A DNA stretch of 64,000 nucleotides from WS-2 sp036507005 (lineage in GTDB: Bacteria > Eisenbacteria > RBG-16-71-46): positions 1-64,000 of the forward strand of contig DASXQT010000007.1 of the NCBI GenBank assembly GCA_036507005.1. The letters run 5' to 3'. The first letter of the stretch is position 1. The number at the start of each line of letters is the position of its first letter. A program made the translations under genes and the position numbers. The notes beneath the pieces are model-generated. The model worked only from the letters and a program-made list of their open reading frames with translations. It had not been told where the DNA came from and ran no database searches. Below are positions 44,107 through 56,753 of the stretch, piece by piece.

Positions 44107-46890
44107 ATGCCCACGCGGCTCGACTCGATCCAACGCGCGAACCTCGCCTACATCGAGGAGATGTACGAGCGCTACCGGCGCGACCCGGCCGCGGTCCCGG
44201 AGGAGTGGGCGCTGTTCTTCGCGGGCTTCGACTTCGCCGAGACCCGCGCCCCATCCGCCCACGTGCCGGGCCAGCCTTCGGGCGAGGTCTTCGCCCTGGT
44301 GCAGCACCACCGCGCCTTCGGCCACCTGGTCGCCGACATCGATCCCCTGAGCGATCCGCCGCAGCCGACGCCCCTGCTCGACCCCGCGCAGTTCGGGTTC
44401 CGCGAGGCCGACCTCGACCGCGAGGTCCCGGGCGTGCCGTTCAAGGGCGAGCACCAAGGCACGCTGCGCGAGCTGATCGCGGCGCTGCGCGCCACCTACT
44501 GCGGCCCGATCGGCGTCGAGTACATGGCGATCACCGACTCCGAGCGCCGCGAGTGGCTGCAGGAGCGGATGGAGCCGGTGCGGAACCGCCCCGCGCTCCC
44601 GCCCGAGGAGCGGGCTCGCGTCCTGCGCCAGATGCTCGCGGCCGACCGGCTCGAGGAGTTCCTGCACGTGCGCTACCCGGGGCAGAAGCGCTTCTCGCTC
44701 GAGGGCGCCGCCTCCCTGATCCCGATGCTCGACGCCCTGGTCGAGACCGCGGCCGCGACCGGGGTCGAGCAGGTCGTGATCGGCATGCCGCACCGCGGGC
44801 GCCTGAACGTGCTCGCCCACATCCTGGAGAAGCCGCTCGAGCGGATCTTCAGCGAGTTCGAGTCGACGTTCCTGCCCGAGGACGTGCAGGGCCACGGCGA
44901 CGTGAAGTACCACATGGGCTACTCCTCGAACCGCGTGACGCGCGCCGGGCGCACCGTGCACCTCGACCTCAACTTCAACCCCAGCCACCTCGAGTTCGTG
45001 AACCCGGTGGTGCTGGGCGCGATGCGCGCCCGCCAGGACTACATGGGCGACGGGGAGGGCGCCCGCGGCGTGCCGGTGCTGATCCACGGGGACGCGTCGT
45101 TCGCGGGCGAGGGGATCGTGCCCGAGACGCTCGCCATGGCCCAGCTCGCGAACTACCGTACCGGCGGGACGATCCACATCATCGTGAACAACCAGATCGG
45201 CTTCACCACCTCGCCCGAGGACGGGCGCGCCTCGCGCTACGTCACCGACGTGGCGCGGGTCGAGGACGCGCCGGTGTTCCACGTGAACGGGGACGATCCC
45301 GAGGCCGCGGTCCACGCCATCCGGGTCGCGGTGGCCTACCGCGACCGGTGGAAGGGCGACGTGTTCGTGGACCTGGTGTGCTACCGCAGGCACGGCCACA
45401 ACGAGCTCGACGACCCCACCTTCACCCAGCCGGTCATGTACCAGAAGATCGCGGCCCACCGCCCGGCGGCGCTGCGCTACGGCGAGCAGCTCACCCGCGA
45501 GCGCGCGCTCGAGCCGGCCGGGCTGCGCGAGATGGAGCGCGAGATCGAGGCCACGCTGCGCGAGGCCCACGCCCGGGCCCGCTCGGAGCCGGCGACCAAC
45601 GACGAGGCCCGGCTGGGCGGGGCGTGGACCGGCTTCGAGTGGGCGGGCCAGGACTGGAGCGCGCGCACCGCGGTGCCGCGCGCCACCCTCGATCGCGTGC
45701 TGCGGGAGGCGGCGCGGCTGCCCGCGGACTTCCACCCGCACCCCAAGGTGGCGAAGCTGCTCGACGACCGGATCCGCATGGCGGAGGAGGATCGGATCGA
45801 CTGGGGCTCGGGCGAGGTGCTGGCGATCGGCACGCTGCTGCTCGACGGCTTCGGCGTGCGCCTGAGCGGGCAGGACACCGCGCGCGGCACGTTCAGCCAC
45901 CGCCACGCCGTGCTCCACGACCACGAGAACGGGCGGCGCCACGTGCCGCTCCAGCACCTGACCGGCGCCCACGGGCGCTTCCAGGTGTTCGACACCCTGC
46001 TCTCCGAGGCCGCGGTGCTGGGCTTCGAGTACGGCTACTCGACCGCCGACCCGCACGCGCTGGTGATCTGGGAGGCCCAGTTCGGGGACTTCGGCAACGT
46101 CGCGCAGGTCTACATCGACCAGTTCCTGGCGAGCGCCGAGTCCAAGTGGCGGCGCATGTCGGGGATCACGCTGCTGCTGCCGCACGGCTACGAGGGGCAG
46201 GGCCCGGAGCACTCGAGCGCGCGCCTCGAGCGCTTCCTCGAGCTGTGCGCGGACGGCAACATGCAGGTCTGCAACCTCACCACGCCCGCCCAGCTCTTCC
46301 ACGCGCTGCGCCGCCAGATGCACCGCCGGTTCCGCAAGCCGCTCGTGATCATGAGCCCCAAGAGCCTGCTGCGGCACAAGCTCGCGGTCTCGGCGGTGCG
46401 CGACTTCACCTCGGACGCGTTCCGCACCGTGATCGACGACCTCTCGCTGCCCGACCCGCGCGCGATCCGCAGCGTGCTGCTCTCCTCGGGACGCATCGGC
46501 TACGCGCTGCAGGAAGCCCGCGCCCAGCGCTCCCGGAGCGACGTCGCGCTGGTGCGGGTCGAGCAGCTCTACCCGTTCCCGGCCGACGAGCTGCGCGAGG
46601 TCTTCAAGCGCTACCCCGAGGCGCGCGACCTGCGCTGGGTGCAGGAGGAGCCGGCCAACATGGGCGCGTGGCGCAGCACGCGGCACCGCCTCGAGGCCAT
46701 CCTGCCCGAGGGCGCGACCCTCACCCGGGTCGCGCGCAAGGCCGCGCCCACGCCCGCCACCGGCTACTACCAGATGCACGTGGACCAGGAGAAGGCGCTG
46801 CTCGAGCGCGCCTTCCGCGAGCTGCCGCTCCACCCGCACGCGGCCCGGCGCGACACCCCCGCCGGGGCGAGGGCCGGAGGCAAGGCGTGA
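44107..46890 (+). CDS. sucA: 2-oxoglutarate dehydrogenase E1 component
   Basis: The 927-residue thiamine-diphosphate enzyme starts MPTRLDSIQRANLAYIEEMY and has EFLHVRYPGQKRFSLEGA, GMPHRGRLNVLAHI, HMGYSSNRV and the ThDP motif GDASFAGEGIVPETLAMAQL with INNQ-type IHIIVNNQIGFTTSP. The transketolase-like pyrimidine domain and the E1 C-terminal domain follow (EQLYPFPADELREV). It decarboxylates 2-oxoglutarate and passes succinyl to the E2 lipoyl group. AGGGAG precedes ATG 44107. The stop overlaps the sucB start (GTGA). E1, E2 and E3 lie in order, giving a complete complex. Confidence 0.96.
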   Translation: MPTRLDSIQRANLAYIEEMYERYRRDPAAVPEEWALFFAGFDFAETRAPSAHVPGQPSGEVFALVQHHRAFGHLVADIDPLSDPPQPTPLLDPAQFGFREADLDREVPGVPFKGEHQGTLRELIAALRATYCGPIGVEYMAITDSERREWLQERMEPVRNRPALPPEERARVLRQMLAADRLEEFLHVRYPGQKRFSLEGAASLIPMLDALVETAAATGVEQVVIGMPHRGRLNVLAHILEKPLERIFSEFESTFLPEDVQGHGDVKYHMGYSSNRVTRAGRTVHLDLNFNPSHLEFVNPVVLGAMRARQDYMGDGEGARGVPVLIHGDASFAGEGIVPETLAMAQLANYRTGGTIHIIVNNQIGFTTSPEDGRASRYVTDVARVEDAPVFHVNGDDPEAAVHAIRVAVAYRDRWKGDVFVDLVCYRRHGHNELDDPTFTQPVMYQKIAAHRPAALRYGEQLTRERALEPAGLREMEREIEATLREAHARARSEPATNDEARLGGAWTGFEWAGQDWSARTAVPRATLDRVLREAARLPADFHPHPKVAKLLDDRIRMAEEDRIDWGSGEVLAIGTLLLDGFGVRLSGQDTARGTFSHRHAVLHDHENGRRHVPLQHLTGAHGRFQVFDTLLSEAAVLGFEYGYSTADPHALVIWEAQFGDFGNVAQVYIDQFLASAESKWRRMSGITLLLPHGYEGQGPEHSSARLERFLELCADGNMQVCNLTTPAQLFHALRRQMHRRFRKPLVIMSPKSLLRHKLAVSAVRDFTSDAFRTVIDDLSLPDPRAIRSVLLSSGRIGYALQEARAQRSRSDVALVRVEQLYPFPADELREVFKRYPEARDLRWVQEEPANMGAWRSTRHRLEAILPEGATLTRVARKAAPTPATGYYQMHVDQEKALLERAFRELPLHPHAARRDTPAGARAGGKA

Positions 46891-48281
46891 GCGTCGAGAT
46901 CCAGGTGCCGCGGCTCGCCGAGTCGGTCTCGGAGGCGGTGCTGGTGGAGTGGCTCAAGCCCGACGGGGCCGCGGTCGCGACCGACGAGCCGGTCGCGGTG
47001 CTCGAGACCGACAAGGCCGCGGTCGAGATCGCGGCCGCGGCGACCGGGACGCTGCGGCACGCGCGCGCGGTCGGGGACCGGGTCGTGGTCGGCGACCTGC
47101 TCGCGCGCATCGAGCCCGCGGCGGTCACCGTGGCGGTGCCCGCCTCGGCTCCGGCGGCCGGCGCGGGCCCCGCGGCGCAGGCGCCGCCCGCCCCGGCGCC
47201 GGGCGTGGCGCCGTCGCCGGCCGGCGACGGGCACGCGGAGGGCCGGACCCTGAGCCCCGCGGTGCGGCGGCTGGTCGAGGAGCATGGGCTCGAAGCCGCG
47301 GCGATCCCCGCCACCGGGCCGGGCGGCCGGCTGCTCAAGGAGGACGTGCTCCGGCATCTCGAGGGCCGGGAGGCGAAGGAGTCGGCCGGGAGCGGAGCGC
47401 CCGCCGCGGCGGACGCGGCGTCGGCCGCCACGACAGCGCCGCCTCGGGCGCCAGCGCCGACTCCTGCGCCTGCGCTGGCAGCCACGGCCGCGCCGCCTCG
47501 GGCGCCGGCTCCCGCGCCCGCGCCGGCCCGGGCGGAAACGCCGGCTCCGCCCGCTGCGGCCGCTCCGCCCGTGGGCGCGGAGGAGGAAGAGCGCGCGGTG
47601 CCGATGAGCCGCATCCGCCAGCGCATCGCCGAGCGGCTGGTGCGCTCGCAGCACACCGCCGCCACGCTCACCACCTTCAACGAGATCGACATGAGCGCCG
47701 TGCTCGAGCTGCGCGCGCGCCACCGCGAGGCCTTCGAGAAGCGCCACGGCGTGCGCCTCGGCCTGATGAGCTTCTTCACCCGCGCCGCGGTGTTCGCGCT
47801 CGGAGAGATCCCCGAGCTCAACGCCGAGATCCGCGGGACCGACATCGTGTACCGGCGCCCCGTGCACATGGGGATCGCGGTGCAGACCGAGCGCGGGCTG
47901 GTGGTGCCGGTGGTGCGCGGCGCGGACGCGCTCTCCTTCGCCGGGATCGAGCGCGAGCTCGCGCGCCTCGCCGACCGGGCGCGCGCGGGCCAACTGTCGC
48001 TCGAGGAGCTGTCGGGCGGGACGTTCACGATCTCGAACGGCGGCGTCTACGGCTCGCTGCTCTCCACGCCCATCCTCAACCCGCCCCAGAGCGGCATCCT
48101 CGGCATGCACAAGATCGAGAAGCGTCCGATCGCGCTCGACGACCAGGTCGTGATCCGCCCCATGATGTACGTGGCGCTCTCCTACGATCATCGCATCGTG
48201 GACGGCGAGCAGGCGGTGAGGTTCCTGGTGCGCGTGAAGGACCGCCTCGAGGACCCCGAGCGCATGCTGCTCGACGTGTAG
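46887..48281 (+). CDS. sucB: Dihydrolipoyl succinyltransferase E2 component
   Basis: The 464-residue protein has one N-terminal lipoyl domain (about 1-76) with the modified Lys in ETDKAAVEIAA. An Ala/Pro linker is followed by a peripheral-subunit-binding domain (LSPAVRRLVEEHGLEAAAIP, GGRLLKEDVLRHL, about 120-160), a long Ala/Pro-rich linker of about 75 residues, and the catalytic acyltransferase domain. The active site is SYDHRIVDGEQAVRFL. Its place after sucA points to succinyl rather than acetyl transfer. The GTG start overlaps the sucA stop. Confidence 0.94.
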   Translation: MSVEIQVPRLAESVSEAVLVEWLKPDGAAVATDEPVAVLETDKAAVEIAAAATGTLRHARAVGDRVVVGDLLARIEPAAVTVAVPASAPAAGAGPAAQAPPAPAPGVAPSPAGDGHAEGRTLSPAVRRLVEEHGLEAAAIPATGPGGRLLKEDVLRHLEGREAKESAGSGAPAAADAASAATTAPPRAPAPTPAPALAATAAPPRAPAPAPAPARAETPAPPAAAAPPVGAEEEERAVPMSRIRQRIAERLVRSQHTAATLTTFNEIDMSAVLELRARHREAFEKRHGVRLGLMSFFTRAAVFALGEIPELNAEIRGTDIVYRRPVHMGIAVQTERGLVVPVVRGADALSFAGIERELARLADRARAGQLSLEELSGGTFTISNGGVYGSLLSTPILNPPQSGILGMHKIEKRPIALDDQVVIRPMMYVALSYDHRIVDGEQAVRFLVRVKDRLEDPERMLLDV

Positions 48282-48290
48282 CGCCCGCGC

Positions 48291-49688
<1,398 letters not shown>

Positions 49689-49691
49689 CAA

Positions 49692-49741
49692 TATACTAAT
49701 CGTCGCAATTAATATTGCTCTGCGGCGCGCGCTTTAGTATA
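49692..49741. repeat. AT-rich nested inverted repeat after lpdA
   Basis: TATACTAA (49692-49699) pairs with TTAGTATA (49734-49741). Inside, GCAAT (49705-49709) pairs with ATTGC (49714-49718) around TAAT. This segment is strikingly AT-rich for the window. It could be a terminator or attenuator, an operator, or a remnant of a small mobile element. The whole gap 49689-49921 has no gene. Confidence 0.7.
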
Positions 49742-49758
49742 AGACCGTGCTTTTCGCA

Positions 49759-49788
49759 TTGATAATCGCGGTCGGACTCTGCTAGCCT
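49759..49788 (+). promoter_or_regulatory. Putative promoter of the DUF4114-like gene
   Basis: TTGATA (49759-49764), 18-nt spacer and TAGCCT (49783-49788), about 130 nt before the ATG. Confidence 0.45.
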
Positions 49789-49921
49789 TAGATCGGTGTC
49801 CGCTGCCGTGTCGCCCCACGGGGGTCCCCTCCCTTCTGACATGGACGCCTGCGGGGCCTCGGACCCGCTCGATTCGCGCCGAGTCAACATCCTTGCGTAA
49901 CACCATCGGGGGAGCGTTTCC

Positions 49922-50725
49922 ATGCGGGGTCCCGTGTGGCTGTGCCTTTGGCTTTGCGCCGCGATGACCTGGGGTGGCCCGAACCGGGCCCTGGCCGCCC
50001 TTCCCGTGGAGTTCGGCGATCACGTCCGGGATCTGCAGAAGCTGGTGGACCACCGATACGGCAAGGGCCGTATCGACGTCTCGACCGACTTCATCGGCGC
50101 GCAGCCGGGCGACGCCGATCCGGTCTACTGGGTCACGAGCCGGGCGGGAAGCCTGCGCATCGAGCTGCTCCGGGTCGGCCACGACCGTGACGCGCTCGGG
50201 TGGTACGTGGAGAACGGCGCCCAGCCCAAGGATGGCGGGGTGCTGTTCCGCGAGCATAGCCACCAGGGCGACCGCGCGACGCTGACGTTCGGCGAGCGCC
50301 ACCTGGCGTTCGGTTTCTACGTCGAGCCGGGACGGGGTCACACGACGGGCAAGAGCGAACGGTTCTTCACGAACCGCCTGCTCAACGACGCCGGCGCCGC
50401 GGGGACGGGCGCGATCCATCCGCCGCTCGACGGGGACGTCCAGGCGCTGGTGTTCGACGTCTCGCGCTGCGTGGGGACCGAGGCGTACCTGGTGTGCTTC
50501 GAGGACCGGGACACCGGCGGGCGGCCGAAGCACCGATACCGGGACTCCGCCGACGACGGCGACGACGACGGCGACAACGGAGATCTGAGCGACGCCGACC
50601 CGGACGGGCACGTTCCCTGGGTCTCCGACAACGATTTCCTGGACGTGGTGTTCGAGGTGAGGCCCGACGGCGCCACTCCGGCGCGCCCGATCTCGTTCGG
50701 GGCCCTGAAGCGCCTCTACCGCTGA
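49922..50725 (+). CDS. Secreted protein with DUF4114-like end, function unknown
   Basis: The 267-residue protein starts with a signal peptide (VWLCLWLCAAMTWGGPNRAL, cut near ALAA). The middle is beta-rich with no enzyme motif. The C-terminal third has CVGTEAYLVCFEDRDTGG, then an acidic stretch (SADDGDDDGDNGDLSDADPD, likely Ca2+-binding) and WVSDNDFLDVVFEVRP. FED followed by a D-x-D-F-x-D-V-V-F pattern is characteristic of DUF4114 domains in calcium-rich secreted proteins. GGGGGAG sits just before the ATG (49909-49915). It is monocistronic with a strong hairpin after it. Confidence 0.65.
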   Translation: MRGPVWLCLWLCAAMTWGGPNRALAALPVEFGDHVRDLQKLVDHRYGKGRIDVSTDFIGAQPGDADPVYWVTSRAGSLRIELLRVGHDRDALGWYVENGAQPKDGGVLFREHSHQGDRATLTFGERHLAFGFYVEPGRGHTTGKSERFFTNRLLNDAGAAGTGAIHPPLDGDVQALVFDVSRCVGTEAYLVCFEDRDTGGRPKHRYRDSADDGDDDGDNGDLSDADPDGHVPWVSDNDFLDVVFEVRPDGATPARPISFGALKRLYR

Positions 50726-50735
50726 AGTCCCCCCC

Positions 50736-50774
50736 GGCGTCCGCCCCCCTCCTGGGTTCCTAGGGGCGGACGCC
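50736..50774 (+). terminator. Strong hairpin after the DUF4114-like gene
   Basis: A perfect 12-bp stem (GGCGTCCGCCCC / GGGGCGGACGCC) with a 15-nt loop starts 11 nt after the stop codon. Confidence 0.7.
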
Positions 50775-50847
50775 CCTCCCATCTCGCGCCGGCGCCGGCC
50801 CGCCCGTGGCCCCGCGGGCCCAGCGCACGCACCCAGCGCACGCACGG

Positions 50848-50876
50848 TTGACGCTCCCCGGGCCTTCGGCGATTCT
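50848..50876 (+). promoter_or_regulatory. Putative leaderless promoter of the metallo-hydrolase operon
   Basis: TTGACG (50848-50853), 17-nt spacer and GATTCT (50871-50876). The ATG starts 6 nt after the -10 box and has no Shine-Dalgarno sequence. Confidence 0.5.
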
Positions 50877-50882
50877 GCCGCC

Positions 50883-51785
50883 ATGGCTCGTCTCACGCTG
50901 GGCGGGTGGACCGCGCACACCCTCGAGACCGGATTCCTGTGGCTCGACGGGGGCGCGATGTTCGGCTCGGTGCCGAAGGCGCTGTGGAGCCGCGCCCATC
51001 CCGCGGACGAGAAGAACCGCATCCGGCTCGCGATGCGCTGCCTGCTGCTCGAAGGCGAGGGGCGGCGCATCCTGGTGGACGACGGCGTCGGCGACAAGTT
51101 CACCCCGCGCTTCGGGGAGATCTACCGCGTGGAGCTGGGCGAGCACACCCTCGAGCGCTCGCTCGGATCGCTCGGCCTCTCGGTCGAGGACGTGACCGAC
51201 GTGCTGCTCACCCACCTCCACTTCGACCACGCCGGGGGCTCGACCCGGCGCCAGGGCGAGCGTCTCGTGCCGCGCCTGCCGCGTGCCCGCTACCACGTTC
51301 AGCGGCGCAACTGGGAGAACGCGCTGGCCCCCAACCCGCGCGAGCGCGCCTCCTACCTGGCGGAGAACTTCGCGCCGCTCATGGAGGCGGGCGTGCTCAC
51401 GCTGTGGGACGGGCCGCAGCGTCCCTGGCCCGGGATCGAGCTCTTCACCGCCGAGGGTCACACCCGCGGCCAGCAGCTGGTGCGCGTGAGCGGCGGCGGC
51501 GCGACGCTCTACTTCGTCGCGGACCTGATCCCGACCGCCTCGCACGTGCGCATCCCGTTCGTGATGGGCTACGACGTGGCGGCGATCGAGACCATGGCGG
51601 AGAAGCGGGCGCTGCTCGAGCGCGCGTGCCGGGAAGGCGCCTGGATCTGCCTCGAGCACGATCCCGGGACCGCGCTCGCGCGCCCGGTCGCGGACGGCCA
51701 CGACTTCGGCTGGGGGGAGAGGGTGGAGGCGGGCGCGGGAGCCGCCCCGGCGCCCGGCGCCCCCGCGCCGCTCCCCGCGTCCTGA
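50883..51785 (+). CDS. Metallo-beta-lactamase fold hydrolase
   Basis: The 300-residue cytoplasmic protein has the dinuclear zinc motif THLHFDHAGG, a bridging Asp in YFVADLIPTASHV and later His ligands in FTAEGHTRGQQLV and CLEHDPGTA. The N-terminal pattern (LETGFLWLDGGAMFGSVPKA, RIRLAMRCLLLEGEGRRILV) is that of the quorum-quenching lactonase-like / uncharacterised MBL proteins in which a reporter Gly-Ala-Met-Phe-Gly segment precedes the fold. The substrate is unknown. It starts an apparent operon with DedA and a UgpC-type ATPase. Confidence 0.88.
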   Translation: MARLTLGGWTAHTLETGFLWLDGGAMFGSVPKALWSRAHPADEKNRIRLAMRCLLLEGEGRRILVDDGVGDKFTPRFGEIYRVELGEHTLERSLGSLGLSVEDVTDVLLTHLHFDHAGGSTRRQGERLVPRLPRARYHVQRRNWENALAPNPRERASYLAENFAPLMEAGVLTLWDGPQRPWPGIELFTAEGHTRGQQLVRVSGGGATLYFVADLIPTASHVRIPFVMGYDVAAIETMAEKRALLERACREGAWICLEHDPGTALARPVADGHDFGWGERVEAGAGAAPAPGAPAPLPAS

Positions 51786-52444
51786 TGTTCCACGATCTCT
51801 TCGCCGGCTGGTTCCACCTGATCCGCGACTGGCACTACGCCGGCGTGTTCGTGCTCATGGCGATCGAGTCCACCGTCTTCCCGCTGCCGAGCGAGCTCGT
51901 GATCCCGCCCGCCGCCTACTGGGCGACGCAGGGCGAGATGCATTTCTGGGGCGTGGTGGTCGCCGCCACGCTGGGGTCGTGGGCCGGCTCGGCGATCTCC
52001 TACGGCGTGGCGCGCTCGGTGGGTCGGCCGATGATCCTGCGCTACGGCCGCTACGTGCTCGTGCCCGAGGCGAAGTGGCTGCTGGCGGAACGCTGGATCC
52101 ATCGCTACTCGACCGCCGGGGTGTTCTTCGCGCGCCTGCTCCCGGTGGTGCGGCACCTGGTCTCGCTCCCGGCGGGGGCGGCGCGCATGCCGTTCCTGCG
52201 CTTCTCGGTCACGACCCTGGCGGGCTCGTTCCTGTGGTCGGCGGTGCTGGCGTGGTTCGGCGCGCGCGTGCTCGCCGACCAGCCCGGCCTGCTGGCCGAC
52301 CCCGACGCGCTCGGGCACCTGCTGCGGGCCAGGATGTGGTGGTTCATCGCCGCGGTCCTGGTCCTGCTCGGGCTCTACGTCGCGGTGGACCTGATCGGCC
52401 GGCGCCTCAGGCGCGAGGCCGCCACCGAGCCCCGGCTCGGCTGA
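51785..52444 (+). CDS. DedA family membrane protein
   Basis: The 219-residue inner-membrane protein has the DedA/SNARE-associated signature: AIESTVFPLPSELVIPPAAY near the N-terminus, GSWAGSAISYGVARSVGRP, and FFARLLPVVRHLVSLPAGAA with GSFLWSAVLAWFG. Family members are undecaprenyl-phosphate or phospholipid flippases linked to proton-motive force. The ATG overlaps the previous stop by one base (TGATG), so the longer frame upstream is not used. Confidence 0.93.
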   Translation: MFHDLFAGWFHLIRDWHYAGVFVLMAIESTVFPLPSELVIPPAAYWATQGEMHFWGVVVAATLGSWAGSAISYGVARSVGRPMILRYGRYVLVPEAKWLLAERWIHRYSTAGVFFARLLPVVRHLVSLPAGAARMPFLRFSVTTLAGSFLWSAVLAWFGARVLADQPGLLADPDALGHLLRARMWWFIAAVLVLLGLYVAVDLIGRRLRREAATEPRLG

Positions 52445-52449
52445 CCGCG

Positions 52450-53540
<1,091 letters not shown>

Positions 53541-53544
<4 letters not shown>

Positions 53545-56500
53545 GGCGCGGGCGTCACTCCGCGCGCGTGCGCCGTGGCCCCGACCGGGGCGGGCGCGGG
53601 AGCCGGCATCGCACGCGGCTCGGCGATCTCGCCCTCGACCGTCACGGGCTTGGGAGCCCCCGCCCAGCGGGCGAGCAGCGTGTAGACCACCGGCACCACC
53701 ACCAGCGTGAGCAGGGTCGAGAAGATCATGCCGCCCACCACCGCCATCCCGAGCGGCTTCCTCGACTCGGCCCCGGCGCCGAGGCCGAGCGCGATCGGCA
53801 GGATGCCGAAGATCGTGGCGAGCGTGGTCATCAGGATCGGCCGCAGGCGGATCTTGGCCGCGCCCACCACCGCCTCCACCAGCTCGAAGCCGCGCGCGCG
53901 CCTCTGGTTCGCGTACTCGACCACCAGGATCGCGTTCTTGGTGACGAGCCCGATCAGCATGATGAGCCCGATCTGGGAGTAGATGTTGACGGTCAGGTGG
54001 AGGGCGAACAGGGTGAGGAGCGCACCGAACACCGCGAGCGGAACGGAGAACAGGATGGTGAGCGGGTGGACGAAGCTCTCGAACTGGCCCGCCAGCACCA
54101 GGAAGATGAAGACCAGCGCGATCACGAACAGGAAGTTGAGCCCGCCGCTCGACTCGACGAACTCGCGGCTCTCGCCGGCGAGATCGGTGCGCACGCCGGC
54201 GGGAAGCACGCGCTTCGCGATGGCGTCGAGGTCGGTGAGGGCCTTGCCGATGGTGACGCCGGGGATCAGGCTGGCCGAGATCGTGGCGGAGCGCTCGCGA
54301 TTGAAGTGGTTGAGCTCGCGCGGTGCCACCACCTCGCGCACGCGGGTCACGCTCGCGAGCTGCACCAGGCCCTGCGAGCCGCGCACGTAGAACCCGTCGA
54401 TGATCGAGGGCTGCGAGCGGTCGGCGCGCGGCACCTGCAGCATCACCTCGTACTCGTGGTTGCCGCGCTTGAAGCGCGTCACCTGCTGGCCGCCGAGCAG
54501 CGTCTGGAGCGTGCTGCCGATGTCCGCCACCGAGACGCCGAGCTGGGCGGCGCGGTCGCGGTCGATGTCGATCTCGAGCTGCGGCTTGTTGAGCTTGAGG
54601 TCGGTGTCCATGTTGACCAGGTACCCCAGCTTCTGCGCCTCCATCATCATCAGGCCGGTGGCGCGGGAGAGCTGGTCGTAGGTGTCGGCCTGGAGCACGA
54701 ACTGCACCGCTCCGCCGAACCCGCCCCCGAGGCCGGGAGGAGGGAACGCGAAGGCGAGCACGCCCGGGATTCCCATCAGCTGCGGGAACAGCATCTGGCT
54801 CAGGATCTGCACGGGCGGGCGCTGGCCCTGGGGCTTGAGGCCGACGAACATGAAGCCGTCGGTGACCGGGCCGAACAGCCCGATCGCGGTGAACATCCGG
54901 TCCTTGGCTGGGAGCCGGTCGTAGGTGGCCTCCACCATCCGGGTGTAGCGGTCGGTGTACTCGAGGGTCGAGCCCTCCGGGGCGCGCACCACGGTGAAGA
55001 TCCAGCCGCGGTCCTCGGTCGGCGTCAGCTCCTTGGGGATGAAGAGGAAGAGAACGACGATCGAGGCCGCCAGGACCCCGGTCCCGGCCATCACCAGCGC
55101 GCGGTGGCCGACCGCGAAGCGAAGCGTGCGCTCGTACGCGGCGCTGACGAGGCCGAACAGCCGGTCGAACCAGCCCGCGCGCTGCGCCGGCTCGGCGTCG
55201 GGCTCCGCCGCGCTGTGCCCATCTCCCGCGCCGGCGCCGGCGGGTGAGGCGTCGTCGGCTTCGCCGCCGTGGCCGCCCTGGCGGCGCAGCCAGCGCGAGC
55301 ACAGCATGGGCGTGAGCGTGAGCGCCACGAATCCCGAGATCAGCACCGAGACCGCGACCGCGATGCCGAACTCGTTGAAGAGACGGCCCACCCGCCCGGT
55401 CAGGAACGCCACGGGCACGAACACCGCGACCAGCGCGATGGTGGTGGCCAGGATCGCGAAGCCGATCTCGCGCGCCCCGTCGATCGCGGCCCGCATGCGC
55501 GGCTTGCCCATCTCGAGATGGCGGTAGACGTTCTCGAGCATGATGATGGCATCGTCCACGACCAGCCCGATCGCGAGCACGAACGCGAGCAGCGTGAGGA
55601 TGTTGATCGAGAAGCCCAGCAAGTAGAGGGCGGTGAACGTCCCGACGATCGAGACCGGGATGGCGACCGCCGGGATCAGGGTCGCCCGCAGCGACCCCAG
55701 GAAGACGAAGATCACGACGAACACCAGCAGCACCGCGATCATCAGCGACACCACCACTTCACGGATCGATTCCTCGATGAACGTGGCCGAGTCGTACGCG
55801 ACCTCGAGCTGCATCCCTGCCGGCAGCAGGCCGCGCAGCGTCGGCAGCGCGGACCGCACGTTGTGGGCGACGTCCACCGTGCTCGCCTTCTGCTGCTTGA
55901 CGATGCCCAGCCCGACGGTGGGGACCCCGTTGTAGCGCGCGACGTTGCGGTCGTCCTCCGCACCCACGTGGACCTCGGCGATGTCGCTGATGCGCACCAC
56001 GCGGTCGCCCTGGTGCTCGACCACGATCGCCCCGAACTCCTCCGGCTGGGTGAGGTCGCCGCGGGTGTGGACCGAGAACTCGCGCCCCGAGCCCTCGATC
56101 CGGCCCGAGGGGATCTCGGCGTTCTGGGTGCGAAGCGCCCGCTCGACGTCCGCCACCGTCACCCCGTAGGCCGCCAGGCGCTGGGGATCGAGCCACACCC
56201 GCATCGCGTACTTGCGATTGCCGCCGATGACCACTCCGCCCACGCCGTTCAGGCGCTGGAGCTTCTCGGCGAACACGTTGTAGGCGAGGTCCGACAGCTC
56301 GAGGGTGCTGAAGTTCTTGCCGAAGAGCGCGAGCCAGATGATAGGCTGGGCGTTGACGTCCTGCTTGGCCACGATCGGCTCGTCGGCGGTGGAGGGAAGC
56401 TGTCCGCGCACGCGGGACACGCGGTCGCGCACGTCGTTCGCGGCCTTGTCGACGTCGCGCCGCAGATTGAACTCCATGGTGATGCTCGAGACCTGCTCCT

Positions 56501-56753
56501 GCGACGAGGAGGTCATGACCTTCACGCCCTCGATCGTGGAGAGCTGCTCCTCGAGCACGTCGGTGATCTCGGTCTCGACCACCTGGGGGTTCGCGCCGCG
56601 GTAGAAGGTGGTGACGGAGACCACTGGCGACTCGATGTCGGGGTATTCGCGCACCGGCAGGAACGTGAACGAGAGCGCGCCGAACAGGATGATGGCGAGG
56701 CTCATCACCGTCGCGAGGACGGGACGCTCGATCGAGACCTCGCTGAGCTTCAT
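53541..56753 (-). CDS. RND efflux pump (HAE1 family)
   Basis: The 1070-residue proton-driven inner-membrane transporter starts MKLSEVSIERPVLATVMSLA. It shows LPVREYPDIESPVVSVTTFY, VLAIGLVVDDAIIMLENVYR with the TM4 Asp pair, FVALTLTPMLCSRWLRRQGG, GLVTKNAILVVEYANQRRAR and IRLRPILMTTLATIFGILPI. It is close to AcrB/MexB-type multidrug pumps in layout. An extra Gly/Ala-rich stretch separates the halves. The start ATG overlaps the stop of the fusion-protein gene upstream, so the two are co-translated. Confidence 0.95.
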
